Part shown: piece by piece, positions 25,751 through 32,562 of the stretch
Position numbering within the stretch: position 1 is the stretch's first letter
How the letters are laid out: each line of letters begins with the position of its first letter
Source: a virus
DNA: 39,420 nucleotides
Strand: one strand, 5' to 3'
Virus record (IMG/VR): IMGVR_UViG_3300020195_000074
Coordinates: 1-39,420 of that record
The notes under the pieces: generated by a model
What the model saw: only the letters and a program-made list of their open reading frames with translations
What the model was told of the DNA's origin: nothing
The model's database searches: none
Program-made: the position numbers and the translations under genes

Positions 25751-26014
25751 ATGGAACTTAACTTCGCCAGCATTGTTGCAATCCTTGGTGTCGCTGCCTT
25801 CATCGGCTCGATGATTGTCTACGTCAAAGGCAGTTACACCAAAAGCTCGATTGAGTTTCTACGGGGTGAGGTCAGCGATTTACGGGTAGGGAACGAGTCT
25901 TGCAAGAAAATTATCGCAGAGCAAAAGATAACCATCGCCGAACTATCAGGACAGGTGATAGCAATGGAGAAACTATTACGCCGGATTCCGGCTATTAACG
26001 GTAAAAAGAAATGA
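25751..26014 (+). CDS. Membrane protein with coiled coil
   Basis: 87 residues: a transmembrane helix (about 6-26, SIVAILGVAAFIGSMIVYV) followed by a charged helix (SSIEFLRGEVSDLRVGNESCKKIIAEQKITIAELSG). It heads three overlapping single-membrane-span genes before the endolysin. Such topology is seen in holin accessory proteins and inner-membrane spanins, but no motif decides. Confidence 0.6.
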   Translation: MELNFASIVAILGVAAFIGSMIVYVKGSYTKSSIEFLRGEVSDLRVGNESCKKIIAEQKITIAELSGQVIAMEKLLRRIPAINGKKK

Positions 26015-26286
26015 ACGAAAAATTACTAGACGAACTTATTAGGCGGGAAAGAATAAGCCGGGTTATTTGGGTCGCCTTGATGATGATGGTGTCTGTACTG
26101 ATAGGGGCAGTCTTTTTCAACAGCAGCTCAATCCTAACCAACCGCCAGGTAAACTTTAAAAACCAGCGTATTCTGCAAACCGCTCTTTGCACCGCCTCAA
26201 TTCCGATACAGGAAAAGACCCAAGCCGAAATAGATAAATGCTACAGCCCGCCCTACACCAGGCCAGGCCAGCTGGAGGTTAAATGA
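26011..26286 (+). CDS. Small membrane protein, unknown
   Basis: 91 residues; overlaps its neighbours by 4 bases at each end. N-terminal charged helix (NEKLLDELIRRERISR), then a membrane span (VIWVALMMMVSVLIGAVFF), then an outside tail with two Cys (ALCTASIP, DKCYSPP). The same layout as the following gene suggests the pair arose by duplication or works together in lysis. Confidence 0.55.
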   Translation: MNEKLLDELIRRERISRVIWVALMMMVSVLIGAVFFNSSSILTNRQVNFKNQRILQTALCTASIPIQEKTQAEIDKCYSPPYTRPGQLEVK

Positions 26287-26762
26287 ACGACCGCCACGAC
26301 GAACTATTGGAACGGCTAGTTGCCAGCGAACGTCGCAACCGCCTGCTGATTGTCGGCCTGCTAACTAGCATCGTCATTAGTACCATGGTAGTCGCCTTCC
26401 CTGCGTACAGTACCCAGTCCAGCTTAGAAAAGTCTATCCGTGAACACCGCCTGGATACCCAAACCCACATCCAACGAACCGAGGACGTTCACGCCGAGCA
26501 AACCAATTATATTATTTGCGGCTTGAAGCTTGCTAGCTCAGCACAACTCGATAATTTAGCTGCCATCAAGGACTGCGAGAAAGAATCACTAGATTCATTC
26601 CAAAAGGCTCAAGGGCTTTCAGGCCAGCCACAAACTCGGGACGACCACGCTGTTCCTAAACCGGAGCCTGCCCAGGCAGCTAAACCCCAAGAACCTGGCA
26701 CCCCACAACCCAAGGACGAGGGATTGATTCCCGACAGTTGGTTTATTATTGGAGGACTCTAA
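26283..26762 (+). CDS. Membrane-anchored protein with Pro-rich tail
   Basis: 159 residues: NDRHDELLERLVASERRNR, membrane span (LLIVGLLTSIVISTMVVAF), a helical outside region with two Cys (IICGLKL, IKDCEKE) and a Pro/Gln/Lys-rich tail. N-terminal plan (DELLERL/ERRNR then a span) matches the gene before it. Precedes the endolysin by two bases, so a role in lysis or wall contact is plausible. Confidence 0.55.
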   Translation: MNDRHDELLERLVASERRNRLLIVGLLTSIVISTMVVAFPAYSTQSSLEKSIREHRLDTQTHIQRTEDVHAEQTNYIICGLKLASSAQLDNLAAIKDCEKESLDSFQKAQGLSGQPQTRDDHAVPKPEPAQAAKPQEPGTPQPKDEGLIPDSWFIIGGL

Positions 26763-26764
26763 CA

Positions 26765-27502
26765 GTGACCTACGATCAGTTCCTAGCGAAGTACAACAAC
26801 AAGTTTTGGGATAAGGATGGATATTACGGAGCGCAGTGCATGGACTTGGTTCAGTTCTACGCTCAAGAAATCAAGATGCCCAGATTTTACGGGAATGCCA
26901 AGGACGTGGCTAACCAGTACCAATGGCCTCATGTACCTACCCAGACACGTGGTGACGTGGTGGTATTTGCCCCCAACGTGTCGAACGGGTACTTTGGGCA
27001 TATTGCTATTTATGATCGCCCTGGGTTCTACTTTTCTCAAAATTACCCCACCGGGAGCAACTCGCACATTCAATATATCAACGAACGAATCATTGCTATA
27101 CTGAGGCCACATAACCAAATAGGGGAAAGCTTGCCATACTCAGACCGACAATATAACGAACTTAGCAGACTAGCAGACCACCTCAACACCTGGAGTGTGG
27201 CTGGTATCTGGTGGAGGTTCATGGGGAAAGAACCTACTGGGGAACAGTACAAGTTCTGGAAGCCGAAGACGCCCGAAGAAACCGTCCGAGGAGTATGGGG
27301 TTCAGAAGAACGTAAGAACGTGATAAACGACCTGTTCCTAAAAATACTTGAACGCCCGGCTAAGGCAGAAGATTACAAACTGCGCTATCAACAACCCCTA
27401 GTTGATATGTCGAGTGATTTGCTGAAATCCGAGGAATACAATAACTTGTCCGATGGGTCACAAAAAAAGATAGACAAAATAGAACAGATTATACATCAAT
27501 AA
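26765..27502 (+). CDS. Endolysin with CHAP domain
   Basis: 245 residues from GTG 26765, with GGAGG nine bases upstream; an in-frame TTG/ATG at 26738 lies within the previous gene. CHAP domain at about 1-115: YYGAQCMDLVQFYAQEI (catalytic Cys25), RGDVVVFAP, GYFGHIAIYD (catalytic His79), SQNYP (Asn93). The enzyme cuts peptidoglycan amide or peptide bonds. The C-terminal 120 residues (LADHLNTWSVAGIWWRFMGKEPTGEQYKFW onward) are helical and may bind the cell wall; I do not recognise the domain. Confidence 0.88.
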   Translation: MTYDQFLAKYNNKFWDKDGYYGAQCMDLVQFYAQEIKMPRFYGNAKDVANQYQWPHVPTQTRGDVVVFAPNVSNGYFGHIAIYDRPGFYFSQNYPTGSNSHIQYINERIIAILRPHNQIGESLPYSDRQYNELSRLADHLNTWSVAGIWWRFMGKEPTGEQYKFWKPKTPEETVRGVWGSEERKNVINDLFLKILERPAKAEDYKLRYQQPLVDMSSDLLKSEEYNNLSDGSQKKIDKIEQIIHQ

Positions 27503-27517
27503 GGAGGTGAAGAATAC

Positions 27518-27757
27518 ATGACAGTAATTAACAAAGTAAAAGAAACGATCCTATCCCCGTCACGAGTAGCTGTGGGTCTAACCGCAGTCGCCGCATTCGC
27601 CACCGTTCAGTTTGGTAACTCAAGCGACTGGAACGAAGTAGATGTAGCCAGCGTGGTACTCGCTATCGTGATCGCAGGATATAAGTGGCTTGACGGTAGA
27701 AGCAAATGGGAGACCGCCCAACAATTCACCACGGCTGGCAAGACTGGACGCAAGTAG
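27518..27757 (+). CDS. Probable holin
   Basis: 79 residues after a near-perfect SD, AAGGAGGTGA. Two hydrophobic segments (RVAVGLTAVAAFATVQF and VASVVLAIVIAGYKWL) separated by a short acidic loop, with a charged C-terminus. Size, topology and place right after the endolysin fit a class II-like holin. Confidence 0.68.
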   Translation: MTVINKVKETILSPSRVAVGLTAVAAFATVQFGNSSDWNEVDVASVVLAIVIAGYKWLDGRSKWETAQQFTTAGKTGRK

Positions 27758-27776
27758 CGTATAGTGAGCAGGAATT

Positions 27777-29024
27777 ATGAAGTATATCTATTGTCTTTTG
27801 TTTTTGGGAGCATTACTTCTTTTCCCAGGTAAGGTTGACGCTGCGTCCTACTCTTACCAATGGGTTACCCAGACAGGTTACGGGACGATTCCTAAGCCTG
27901 GTAAGCCGGCTTCGTTGACTGTAAAAAACACCGGAACGTCGACGTGGTGTAAGAATTGTCCGACCCCCACCAGGCTCGGCACGTCGCACCCGCTAGACCG
28001 TGGTTCGGGATTTTTGGATGGTACGCTATCGGCTAACCGTATAGCAATGGATCAGGCTACCGTGGCTCCTGGGCAGAACGCCACATTTACATTCAACATC
28101 AAGCGCGCGCTTAGTAACCCCGGCACTCTTAATGAATACTTTCAGCCCGTCGTTGATGGGGTTACGTGGATGCCGGACGTAGGTATTTACTGGAACTGGA
28201 CGACCCCAGCTCCGGTGGGTGTCCACGTCTACCACTGGTACGGTGGTTCTGGGTTCCGCTGGCTCCCAGGGTTCAACCAAATTGTCCCAGAGTGGACACC
28301 GGACACCCCGGTTGGTGGTATCTACGACTCGGCCGAACAGGCTAGAATGCGCAGCCAGTTATCGCAGATTAAGGCCGCAGGGTTTGACTTCCCTATATTC
28401 GACTACTGGGAAGGCACTGGGCCATATGGGCAGGGTGCAACTATCCGAGCGCACGCTAAGCGTATGGCCCAGATTGCCCGTGACGAGTACGGCATGAAAG
28501 TCAGTTTTACAGTAGACAACCCTACTGGAGGGGTTGTGCAACCATCAACCTACGCTGACTTAGCGGAGTTCAGCTCGTCTATGTTCCGGTGGAAGAACCA
28601 AGCTCCTACCGTTTTCGTTTACGGTGGTCGGAGCCAGCCTAACGCCCAGGGCATCATCGGTATTGAATACGATAACGTCGAGCCTGACCCGCGCACAAAT
28701 ACGATGTACTGGGTACTTGAGCCTGCCAGGATTAAGAACCGGATGCTAACGATTATGCCAAGTTTCTCTAATTTGGCCTGGTGCCAAGGAGTGACGACGT
28801 GCTTGTCTTACGACGGTAGCCAGTCTGGCTGGCTGTGGAACAATCAATCAGGTAAGGCAATGGCGAACCGAGGGGCGCTTGATGTATTGGTTGAATACTC
28901 TTGGAACGAATACGGCGAACGAGCCACAATAGAACCCTCGACGGCAGGGGACAGGTCTGCTAACGCTCCTGATCGCGCCCTAAGCTGGGCTACTACGTTC
29001 CTAAACGCCTGGAACAATCTATGA
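27777..29024 (+). CDS. Secreted glycosidase: signal peptide, NBR1-like Ig domain, GH99/WbsX-like domain
   Basis: 415 residues. A Sec signal peptide (about 1-22: YIYCLLFLGALLLFPGKVDA) precedes an Ig-like domain (about 25-135) of the NBR1/FW type: GKPASLTVKNTGTSTW, VAPGQNATFTFNIKR, EYFQPVVDGVTWMPD. The rest (about 145-415) resembles GH99/WbsX-like enzymes: GVHVYHWYGG, GGIYDSAEQARMRSQLSQIKAAGFDFPIFDYWEG, and VEYSWNEYGERATIEPS near the end, the standard closing motif. Such enzymes act on mannose-type glycans. Probably exported by the host and active at the surface. Weak SD (AGCAGGAATT). Only this gene and the downstream tiny ORFs separate the lysis set from the RNA region. Confidence 0.78.
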   Translation: MKYIYCLLFLGALLLFPGKVDAASYSYQWVTQTGYGTIPKPGKPASLTVKNTGTSTWCKNCPTPTRLGTSHPLDRGSGFLDGTLSANRIAMDQATVAPGQNATFTFNIKRALSNPGTLNEYFQPVVDGVTWMPDVGIYWNWTTPAPVGVHVYHWYGGSGFRWLPGFNQIVPEWTPDTPVGGIYDSAEQARMRSQLSQIKAAGFDFPIFDYWEGTGPYGQGATIRAHAKRMAQIARDEYGMKVSFTVDNPTGGVVQPSTYADLAEFSSSMFRWKNQAPTVFVYGGRSQPNAQGIIGIEYDNVEPDPRTNTMYWVLEPARIKNRMLTIMPSFSNLAWCQGVTTCLSYDGSQSGWLWNNQSGKAMANRGALDVLVEYSWNEYGERATIEPSTAGDRSANAPDRALSWATTFLNAWNNL

Positions 29025-29037
29025 ATGGGCGTGCTAT

Positions 29038-29103
29038 ATGATTCAAGCACTGATCGGTGTCATTCTGTTAGTTATTCTCCTGAACCTTTTGGGTGTACTC
29101 TAA
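29038..29103 (+). CDS. Tiny hydrophobic peptide (21 residues)
   Basis: ATG 29038 to TAA 29101. Almost entirely hydrophobic (IQALIGVILLVILLNLLGV), long enough for one membrane span. No clear SD. Similar to the next tiny ORF, which is why I list it. Confidence 0.35.
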   Translation: MIQALIGVILLVILLNLLGVL

Positions 29104-29147
29104 GGTTGCCTAACAATTAGGAGCGCAGTTTAACAGAAAGGCTCAGG

Positions 29148-29216
29148 ATGGACATCTTGGGCGTTGTTGCGTTTGGGTTGGTGATGCTGGTATGGCTGAT
29201 GATCCCGAACGAGTAA
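29148..29216 (+). CDS. Tiny hydrophobic peptide (22 residues)
   Basis: ATG 29148 to TAA 29214; starts MDILGVVAFGLVMLVWLM. A single predicted membrane span with an acidic end. AGGAGC occurs about 30 bases upstream, too far for a normal SD; CTCAGG directly precedes the ATG. With the 21-residue neighbour it may form a pair of lysis or toxin-like peptides. Confidence 0.35.
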   Translation: MDILGVVAFGLVMLVWLMIPNE

Positions 29217-29392
29217 TCTGTCCGCGTGGTTACTGGTTCAAACTGGATTGTACCTGCGAGGTGATGTGTGATGGTAAACAAATTGGTTCTGGGAGCGATA
29301 GCGCTCCTGGGGGTGATGGCGGCGCTGCCACATCTCCTGCGCCTTCGCTACCTCCTCAAAAGAAAACTCTCCGGGTCCGTACACCGCCATAA
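29192..29392 (+). CDS. Small Cys-rich protein with disordered tail, unknown
   Basis: 66 residues. The N-terminus has RVICPRGYWFKLDCTCEVMC, then a Gly/Ser/Pro tail. Four Cys in 17 residues suggest a zinc knuckle. Its second half overlaps the 55-residue membrane ORF in a different frame, so the tail may exist only because of that overlap. Weak start context. Confidence 0.4.
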   Translation: MADDPERVICPRGYWFKLDCTCEVMCDGKQIGSGSDSAPGGDGGAATSPAPSLPPQKKTLRVRTPP

Positions 29393-29438
29393 GACGGTTG
29401 GTACTGGGAGTGATTTTCACTACGGGGGTTTGAGATGA
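29271..29438 (+). CDS. Small membrane protein, 55 residues
   Basis: ATG 29271; VNKLVLGAIALLGVMAAL forms an N-terminal membrane span, then a strongly basic segment (HLLRLRYLLKRKLSG). Its TGA overlaps ATG 29435 of the next gene as ATGA, which supports its reality. It overlaps the 66-residue Cys-rich ORF by 122 bases in another frame, reminiscent of nested lysis genes, but no lipoprotein signal is visible. Confidence 0.5.
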   Translation: MVNKLVLGAIALLGVMAALPHLLRLRYLLKRKLSGSVHRHKTVGTGSDFHYGGLR

Positions 29439-29761
29439 GTAAAAAAAACCCCCTGTCCGACGAACAACGACAAGTGCTAGGAGCGTGTTATGAGCATTGC
29501 GTTACCATCTCCGACAAACTCACGGAGTACCAGACCGTTGCACGCAAGTATCAAACGGCGTGCGAAGATGGACTCCAGCAAGCGTTGGAGGAGGAGATAC
29601 TCGAAGAAATCGAGGACGAATCAATCCGTCTATTCCAGAGGGTGAAAGAAGCTCTGGAGTTCCAAATACCTCCTAGCAAGGTTATATCTCTCCGGGGAAT
29701 CATCCCCGAAGAACACCAGGATCTCTTCCCTACTATCTCGGTCAAAGGGAAGGAAGTGTGA
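29435..29761 (+). CDS. Helical acidic protein, unknown
   Basis: 108 residues. N-terminal helices (LSDEQRQVLGACYEHCVTISDKLTEYQTVARKYQTACEDG) followed by a Glu-rich helix (LEEEILEEIEDESIRLFQRVKEALEF) and a short beta end. ATG overlaps the previous stop. It is the last coding gene before the tRNA-like sequence. No family recognised. Confidence 0.6.
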   Translation: MSKKNPLSDEQRQVLGACYEHCVTISDKLTEYQTVARKYQTACEDGLQQALEEEILEEIEDESIRLFQRVKEALEFQIPPSKVISLRGIIPEEHQDLFPTISVKGKEV

Positions 29762-29765
29762 TCCC

Positions 29766-29832
29766 AGGGGTTTAGTTTAATTGGTAGAACACCGCGTACC
29801 TGCGGAGATGAGGTTCGACTCCTCAACCCCTA
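29766..29832 (+). tRNA. Degenerate tRNA-like sequence
   Basis: Acceptor AGGGGTT (29766-29772) pairs with AACCCCT (29825-29831). T at 29773 and A at 29774 fit positions 8-9. D arm GTTT-AATTGGTA-GAAC is perfect. T arm is GAGG-TTCGACT-CCTC with the invariant TTCGA. The anticodon arm is short: CCGC and GCGG enclose only six bases (GTACCT), three short of a normal 17-base arm, so the anticodon is ambiguous (TAC or ACC). No CCA is encoded. It could be a decayed tRNA, a tRNA-like RNA, or a mimic. It starts four bases after the upstream stop region and precedes two more hairpins. Confidence 0.6.
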
Positions 29833-29876
29833 TTCCCGTTACGGTACCCTCCCTATCGCCACGGGCTAAAAGGCTC

Positions 29877-29921
29877 GTTTCTGAATCGTGGTTCACTCAC
29901 ACGTGAATCGTCCTCAGAAAC
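29877..29921 (+). ncRNA. Nested hairpin downstream of tRNA-like element
   Basis: GTTTCTGA (29877-29884) pairs perfectly with TCAGAAAC (29914-29921). Inside it TTCAC (29892-29896) pairs with GTGAA (29903-29907). Likely part of a structured RNA ending at the following terminator. No coding frame is convincing here. Confidence 0.45.
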
Positions 29922-29923
29922 AC

Positions 29924-29975
29924 TGCAACCGTTCGGCCTTTCCCTTCACGGGTTATAACAACGGTTGCATTTTTT
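29924..29975 (+). terminator. Intrinsic terminator-like hairpin
   Basis: TGCAACCGTT (29924-29933) and AACGGTTGCA (29960-29969), ten perfect pairs, then TTTTTT (29970-29975). The loop is 26 bases. An ATG follows the T-tract at once (29976) and opens a 10-codon frame. Confidence 0.6.
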
Positions 29976-30004
29976 ATGCTACTATCCAAGCAAGGAAACA
30001 GAAA

Positions 30005-30109
30005 ATGAAACGTAAATGGATTTCCCTTAACTGGAGGCGCTCGCTTTGCGGGTGTTTTTATTATGAAAATTGCCGTAATGCCGGACACCCACGTTCCGTT
30101 CCACGATGA
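30005..30109 (+). CDS. Possible 34-residue leader peptide overlapping the phosphoesterase start
   Basis: ATG 30005 lies eight bases after AAGGA and overlaps the stop of a 10-codon frame that begins at 29976 (ATGA). The peptide is basic and Cys/Tyr/Trp-rich in its middle (WISLNWRRSLCGCFYYENC) and ends at TGA 30107-30109, inside the phosphoesterase gene. Hairpin CGCTCGC-TTT-GCGGGTG plus TTTTT (30038-30059) lies within it. The arrangement resembles an attenuation leader, but translation is not proven. Confidence 0.35.
   Translation: MKRKWISLNWRRSLCGCFYYENCRNAGHPRSVPR
30038..30059 (+). terminator. Short terminator-like hairpin before phosphoesterase
   Basis: CGCTCGC (30038-30044), TTT loop, GCGGGTG (30048-30054), then TTTTT (30055-30059); two pairs are G-U. 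ATG 30063 follows within four bases. It also separates GGAGG (about 30033) from the start codon, so it may bring the SD close to the ATG rather than end transcription. Confidence 0.4.
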
Positions 30110-30785
30110 AAAATCGGTTGAGCTATGTATCAAAGTTATTAAATGGTTCAAGCCTGATGTCCTCGTTCATATCGGCGACTTGGTAGATTTCTACTCCATC
30201 AGCCGGTATGACAAGAATCCCGATAAGGACACGGGCTTCGTTGCGGAGCTAGAGAGAATCCACGCCATCATGGACCGGATAGACAATCTCGCTCCGCGTA
30301 AGATATTCTGCGAGGGCAATCACGAACAAAGGCTCCAAAGATATATTTTCGACAAAGCACCAGAACTGTATGGTTACTTGTCTGTAGAGACTGCTCTACA
30401 ACTAAAACCAAGAGGCTGGGAGTTCTACCCCTACCAAGAAGTCGCGACTATCGGCAAACAAGGTTTTGTACACGACCTTGGGTATGCTGGGGTCAACGCC
30501 TGTAGGCAGACTTCACTAGCCTACCCTGGGCATATCATATTCGGGCATTCACATAGATTCGGGTTATACACCGCTGGGAATCTCAGACGAGATACTTATA
30601 CCTGCTGGAATATCGGGTGGTTAGGGGACTCTCGCAAGGCAGATTATCTCCCCTCGGTTAAGGTAAAACTGGACTGGACGAAGGGGCTAATGCTGATTGA
30701 TATGGATCGCGACGGGGAACCTCACCACACACCAGTTAGGATAAGCCACGGACGTTGCATGGTGGGAGATAAAGTGTTTAGCTGA
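30063..30785 (+). CDS. Metallophosphoesterase
   Basis: 240 residues with the full calcineurin-like metal motifs: DTH (8-10), GD (38-39), GNHE (85-88), His137, GHSH (161-164). Two metal ions would be held. Phage enzymes of this type hydrolyse phosphate esters of nucleic acids, nucleotides or proteins; the substrate is not evident. First gene of the right arm. Its stop TGA at 30783-30785 touches the boundary of a GC-richer segment. Confidence 0.9.
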   Translation: MKIAVMPDTHVPFHDEKSVELCIKVIKWFKPDVLVHIGDLVDFYSISRYDKNPDKDTGFVAELERIHAIMDRIDNLAPRKIFCEGNHEQRLQRYIFDKAPELYGYLSVETALQLKPRGWEFYPYQEVATIGKQGFVHDLGYAGVNACRQTSLAYPGHIIFGHSHRFGLYTAGNLRRDTYTCWNIGWLGDSRKADYLPSVKVKLDWTKGLMLIDMDRDGEPHHTPVRISHGRCMVGDKVFS

Positions 30786-30833
30786 AGTGGGCGTGTCCAT
30801 GTACGTTAGTAAGATAGGCTCGCGCGGCATCGC

Positions 30834-30862
30834 TTGACCGCTTAGTGGCCTGCCCGTAGACT
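30834..30862 (+). promoter_or_regulatory. Promoter of the adenine methyltransferase gene
   Basis: TTGACC (30834-30839) and TAGACT (30857-30862) with a 17-base spacer; ATG 30879 with GGGAG upstream follows within 17 bases. TAGACT-type -10 elements are frequent in high-GC bacteria. Confidence 0.55.
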
Positions 30863-30878
30863 GGGCGGTAGGGAGCCT

Positions 30879-32561
30879 ATGCTGGACGAAAAACCGAACC
30901 CGAACACCGTCGCCCGCAGCCACGCCGGTCGGCTTGAGCTGACGTGGACCAACAAGGACGACCGGCTCGTCTCACACGAAGACGGCAGCTACGAGTGGGT
31001 TCCGCCGCATGACTACCGCGTCGCCGAGGTGCGCCTGCTCCACGACGCCGGTTCGGTTGGGGAAGACGACAGCGAAAGTGTGCTGGTTCGTGGAGATGCT
31101 TTGCACGGCCTGACAAGCCTGGCCGAGCTAGAGCCATACGCGTCCAGGTACGTAGGCAAGGTGAAGCTCGCCTACCTCGATCCTCCGTTCAACACCCAGC
31201 AATCGTTCCTGCAGTACGACGATGCCCTGGAGCACTCGGTCTGGCTCACGATGATGCGAGACCGGCTGGCGCAGGTGAAGAAGCTGCTCGCCCCCGACGG
31301 ATCAGTGTGGGTCCATTGCGACGACAGCGAGCAGGCCTATCTGAAAGCCGTCATGGATGAGCTTTTCGGGCGGGACAATTTCATCGCCAGCGTGATCTGG
31401 GAGAAGACGGACAGCCCTCGCATGGACGCCTCGTACTTCTCGGTTCGACACGACTACATCCTCGTCTACCGCGCATCGGAGGCGTTCGAGTTGAACCGGC
31501 TTCAGGTCAACGAGGAAGAGACCCACTTCAACAAGATTGATGACGACGGGCGCAAGTACTACCTCAAGCCGCTTCGAGCCAGTGCCGGTGCAGGTTCAAC
31601 CCGAGAAGCGCGGCCGAACCTTTATTTCGGGATGAAGGCGCCGAACGGACGCCTCGTCTATCCGAAGTTGCCTAGCGGCGGAGATGGCCGCTGGAGGTGG
31701 GGCAAGGACCGCGTCGAATCCGACGCCCACCTGATCGAGTGGGTCAAAGGCAAAGCGGGCTGGAATCCGTATTTCCGCATCTTTGAGCCAGAGGAGCGGA
31801 CTCGTCCACCGGAGACGATCTGGACCCACTCAGAGGTCGGCTCGACGCGGACGAGCGCTCGGGAAATCAAGGACCTTTTCAAGGGCGGTACCTTCGCCAC
31901 TCCTAAGCCGGAACGACTCATCGCTCGGATCATCGAGATCGGATCAAACCCTGGCGACATAGTGCTCGACTGCTTCCTTGGCTCCGGGACAACCGCGGCC
32001 GTGGCCCAGAAGCTCAACCGCAAATGGGTCGGCATCGAATGGAGCAAGGAGACCCTGACCAAGTTCGTCGTCCCTCGCTTGGAGAAGGTCGTCGTCGGTA
32101 AGGACGGTGGCGGGATCACTGAAGCGGCGGGCTGGCAGGGCGGCGGCGGCTTCCACATCGTGGACGTCGGAGCGTCGATGTTCGAGAGCGACGAGGGCGA
32201 GGTGGTCCTCGCGGACTGGGCGACGAATGGAAAGCTCGCGCAAGCCACAGCGGGTCGGCTGCGCTTTGTTCACCAGGACGACCCGCCATTCTGCGGTCAC
32301 AAAGGCAACCATCGGCTCGCGGTTATCGACGGTCTCGTAAATACGGATGCGGTTGATCTGCTCGTCGGACGCCTTACGGAATCCGAGCAACTCACCCTTT
32401 GCGGCACCAGCGTGGACCCGGACGCGGTGAGCGCGTTGAAGGAACTGCGCCCGGGCTCACGCATCGAGAAGATCCCGGCCTCTCTGCTTCTCGACTATCA
32501 AAAGAACGGGAGGTGGAAGGTCCGGCGCGGAAGTAAGGCGGCCTCACAACCCACTTACTAA
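30879..32561 (+). CDS. Site-specific DNA methyltransferase, type III Mod-like (beta class, N6-adenine)
   Basis: 560 residues. Catalytic DPPFN (101-105), then LAPDGSVWVHCDDSEQAYLKAVMDELFG, a long target-recognition region (about 180-330), FATPKPERLIARIIEIGSNPGD and SAM motif FLGSGTT (366-372); this order defines the beta class. The C-terminal 160 residues are variable. No res helicase-nuclease follows, so it is an orphan modification enzyme, likely protecting phage DNA. The gene and its upstream region are plainly richer in G and C than both neighbours and use different codons. AAGTGGG (30785-30791) and CCCACTT (32550-32556) flank it as a 7-base inverted repeat. It was probably acquired recently from a high-GC source. 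It ends one base before the convergent minus-strand gene's stop. Confidence 0.9.
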   Translation: MLDEKPNPNTVARSHAGRLELTWTNKDDRLVSHEDGSYEWVPPHDYRVAEVRLLHDAGSVGEDDSESVLVRGDALHGLTSLAELEPYASRYVGKVKLAYLDPPFNTQQSFLQYDDALEHSVWLTMMRDRLAQVKKLLAPDGSVWVHCDDSEQAYLKAVMDELFGRDNFIASVIWEKTDSPRMDASYFSVRHDYILVYRASEAFELNRLQVNEEETHFNKIDDDGRKYYLKPLRASAGAGSTREARPNLYFGMKAPNGRLVYPKLPSGGDGRWRWGKDRVESDAHLIEWVKGKAGWNPYFRIFEPEERTRPPETIWTHSEVGSTRTSAREIKDLFKGGTFATPKPERLIARIIEIGSNPGDIVLDCFLGSGTTAAVAQKLNRKWVGIEWSKETLTKFVVPRLEKVVVGKDGGGITEAAGWQGGGGFHIVDVGASMFESDEGEVVLADWATNGKLAQATAGRLRFVHQDDPPFCGHKGNHRLAVIDGLVNTDAVDLLVGRLTESEQLTLCGTSVDPDAVSALKELRPGSRIEKIPASLLLDYQKNGRWKVRRGSKAASQPTY

Positions 32562-32562
32562 T

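Noticed and set aside
29766-29832. tRNA-like element as a phage attachment site
   Set aside because: No integrase gene is visible anywhere in the window.
29888-30004. Upstream extension of the 34-residue leader frame
   Set aside because: It runs through the nested hairpin and terminator stem, and has no SD; only the ATG at 30005 has one.
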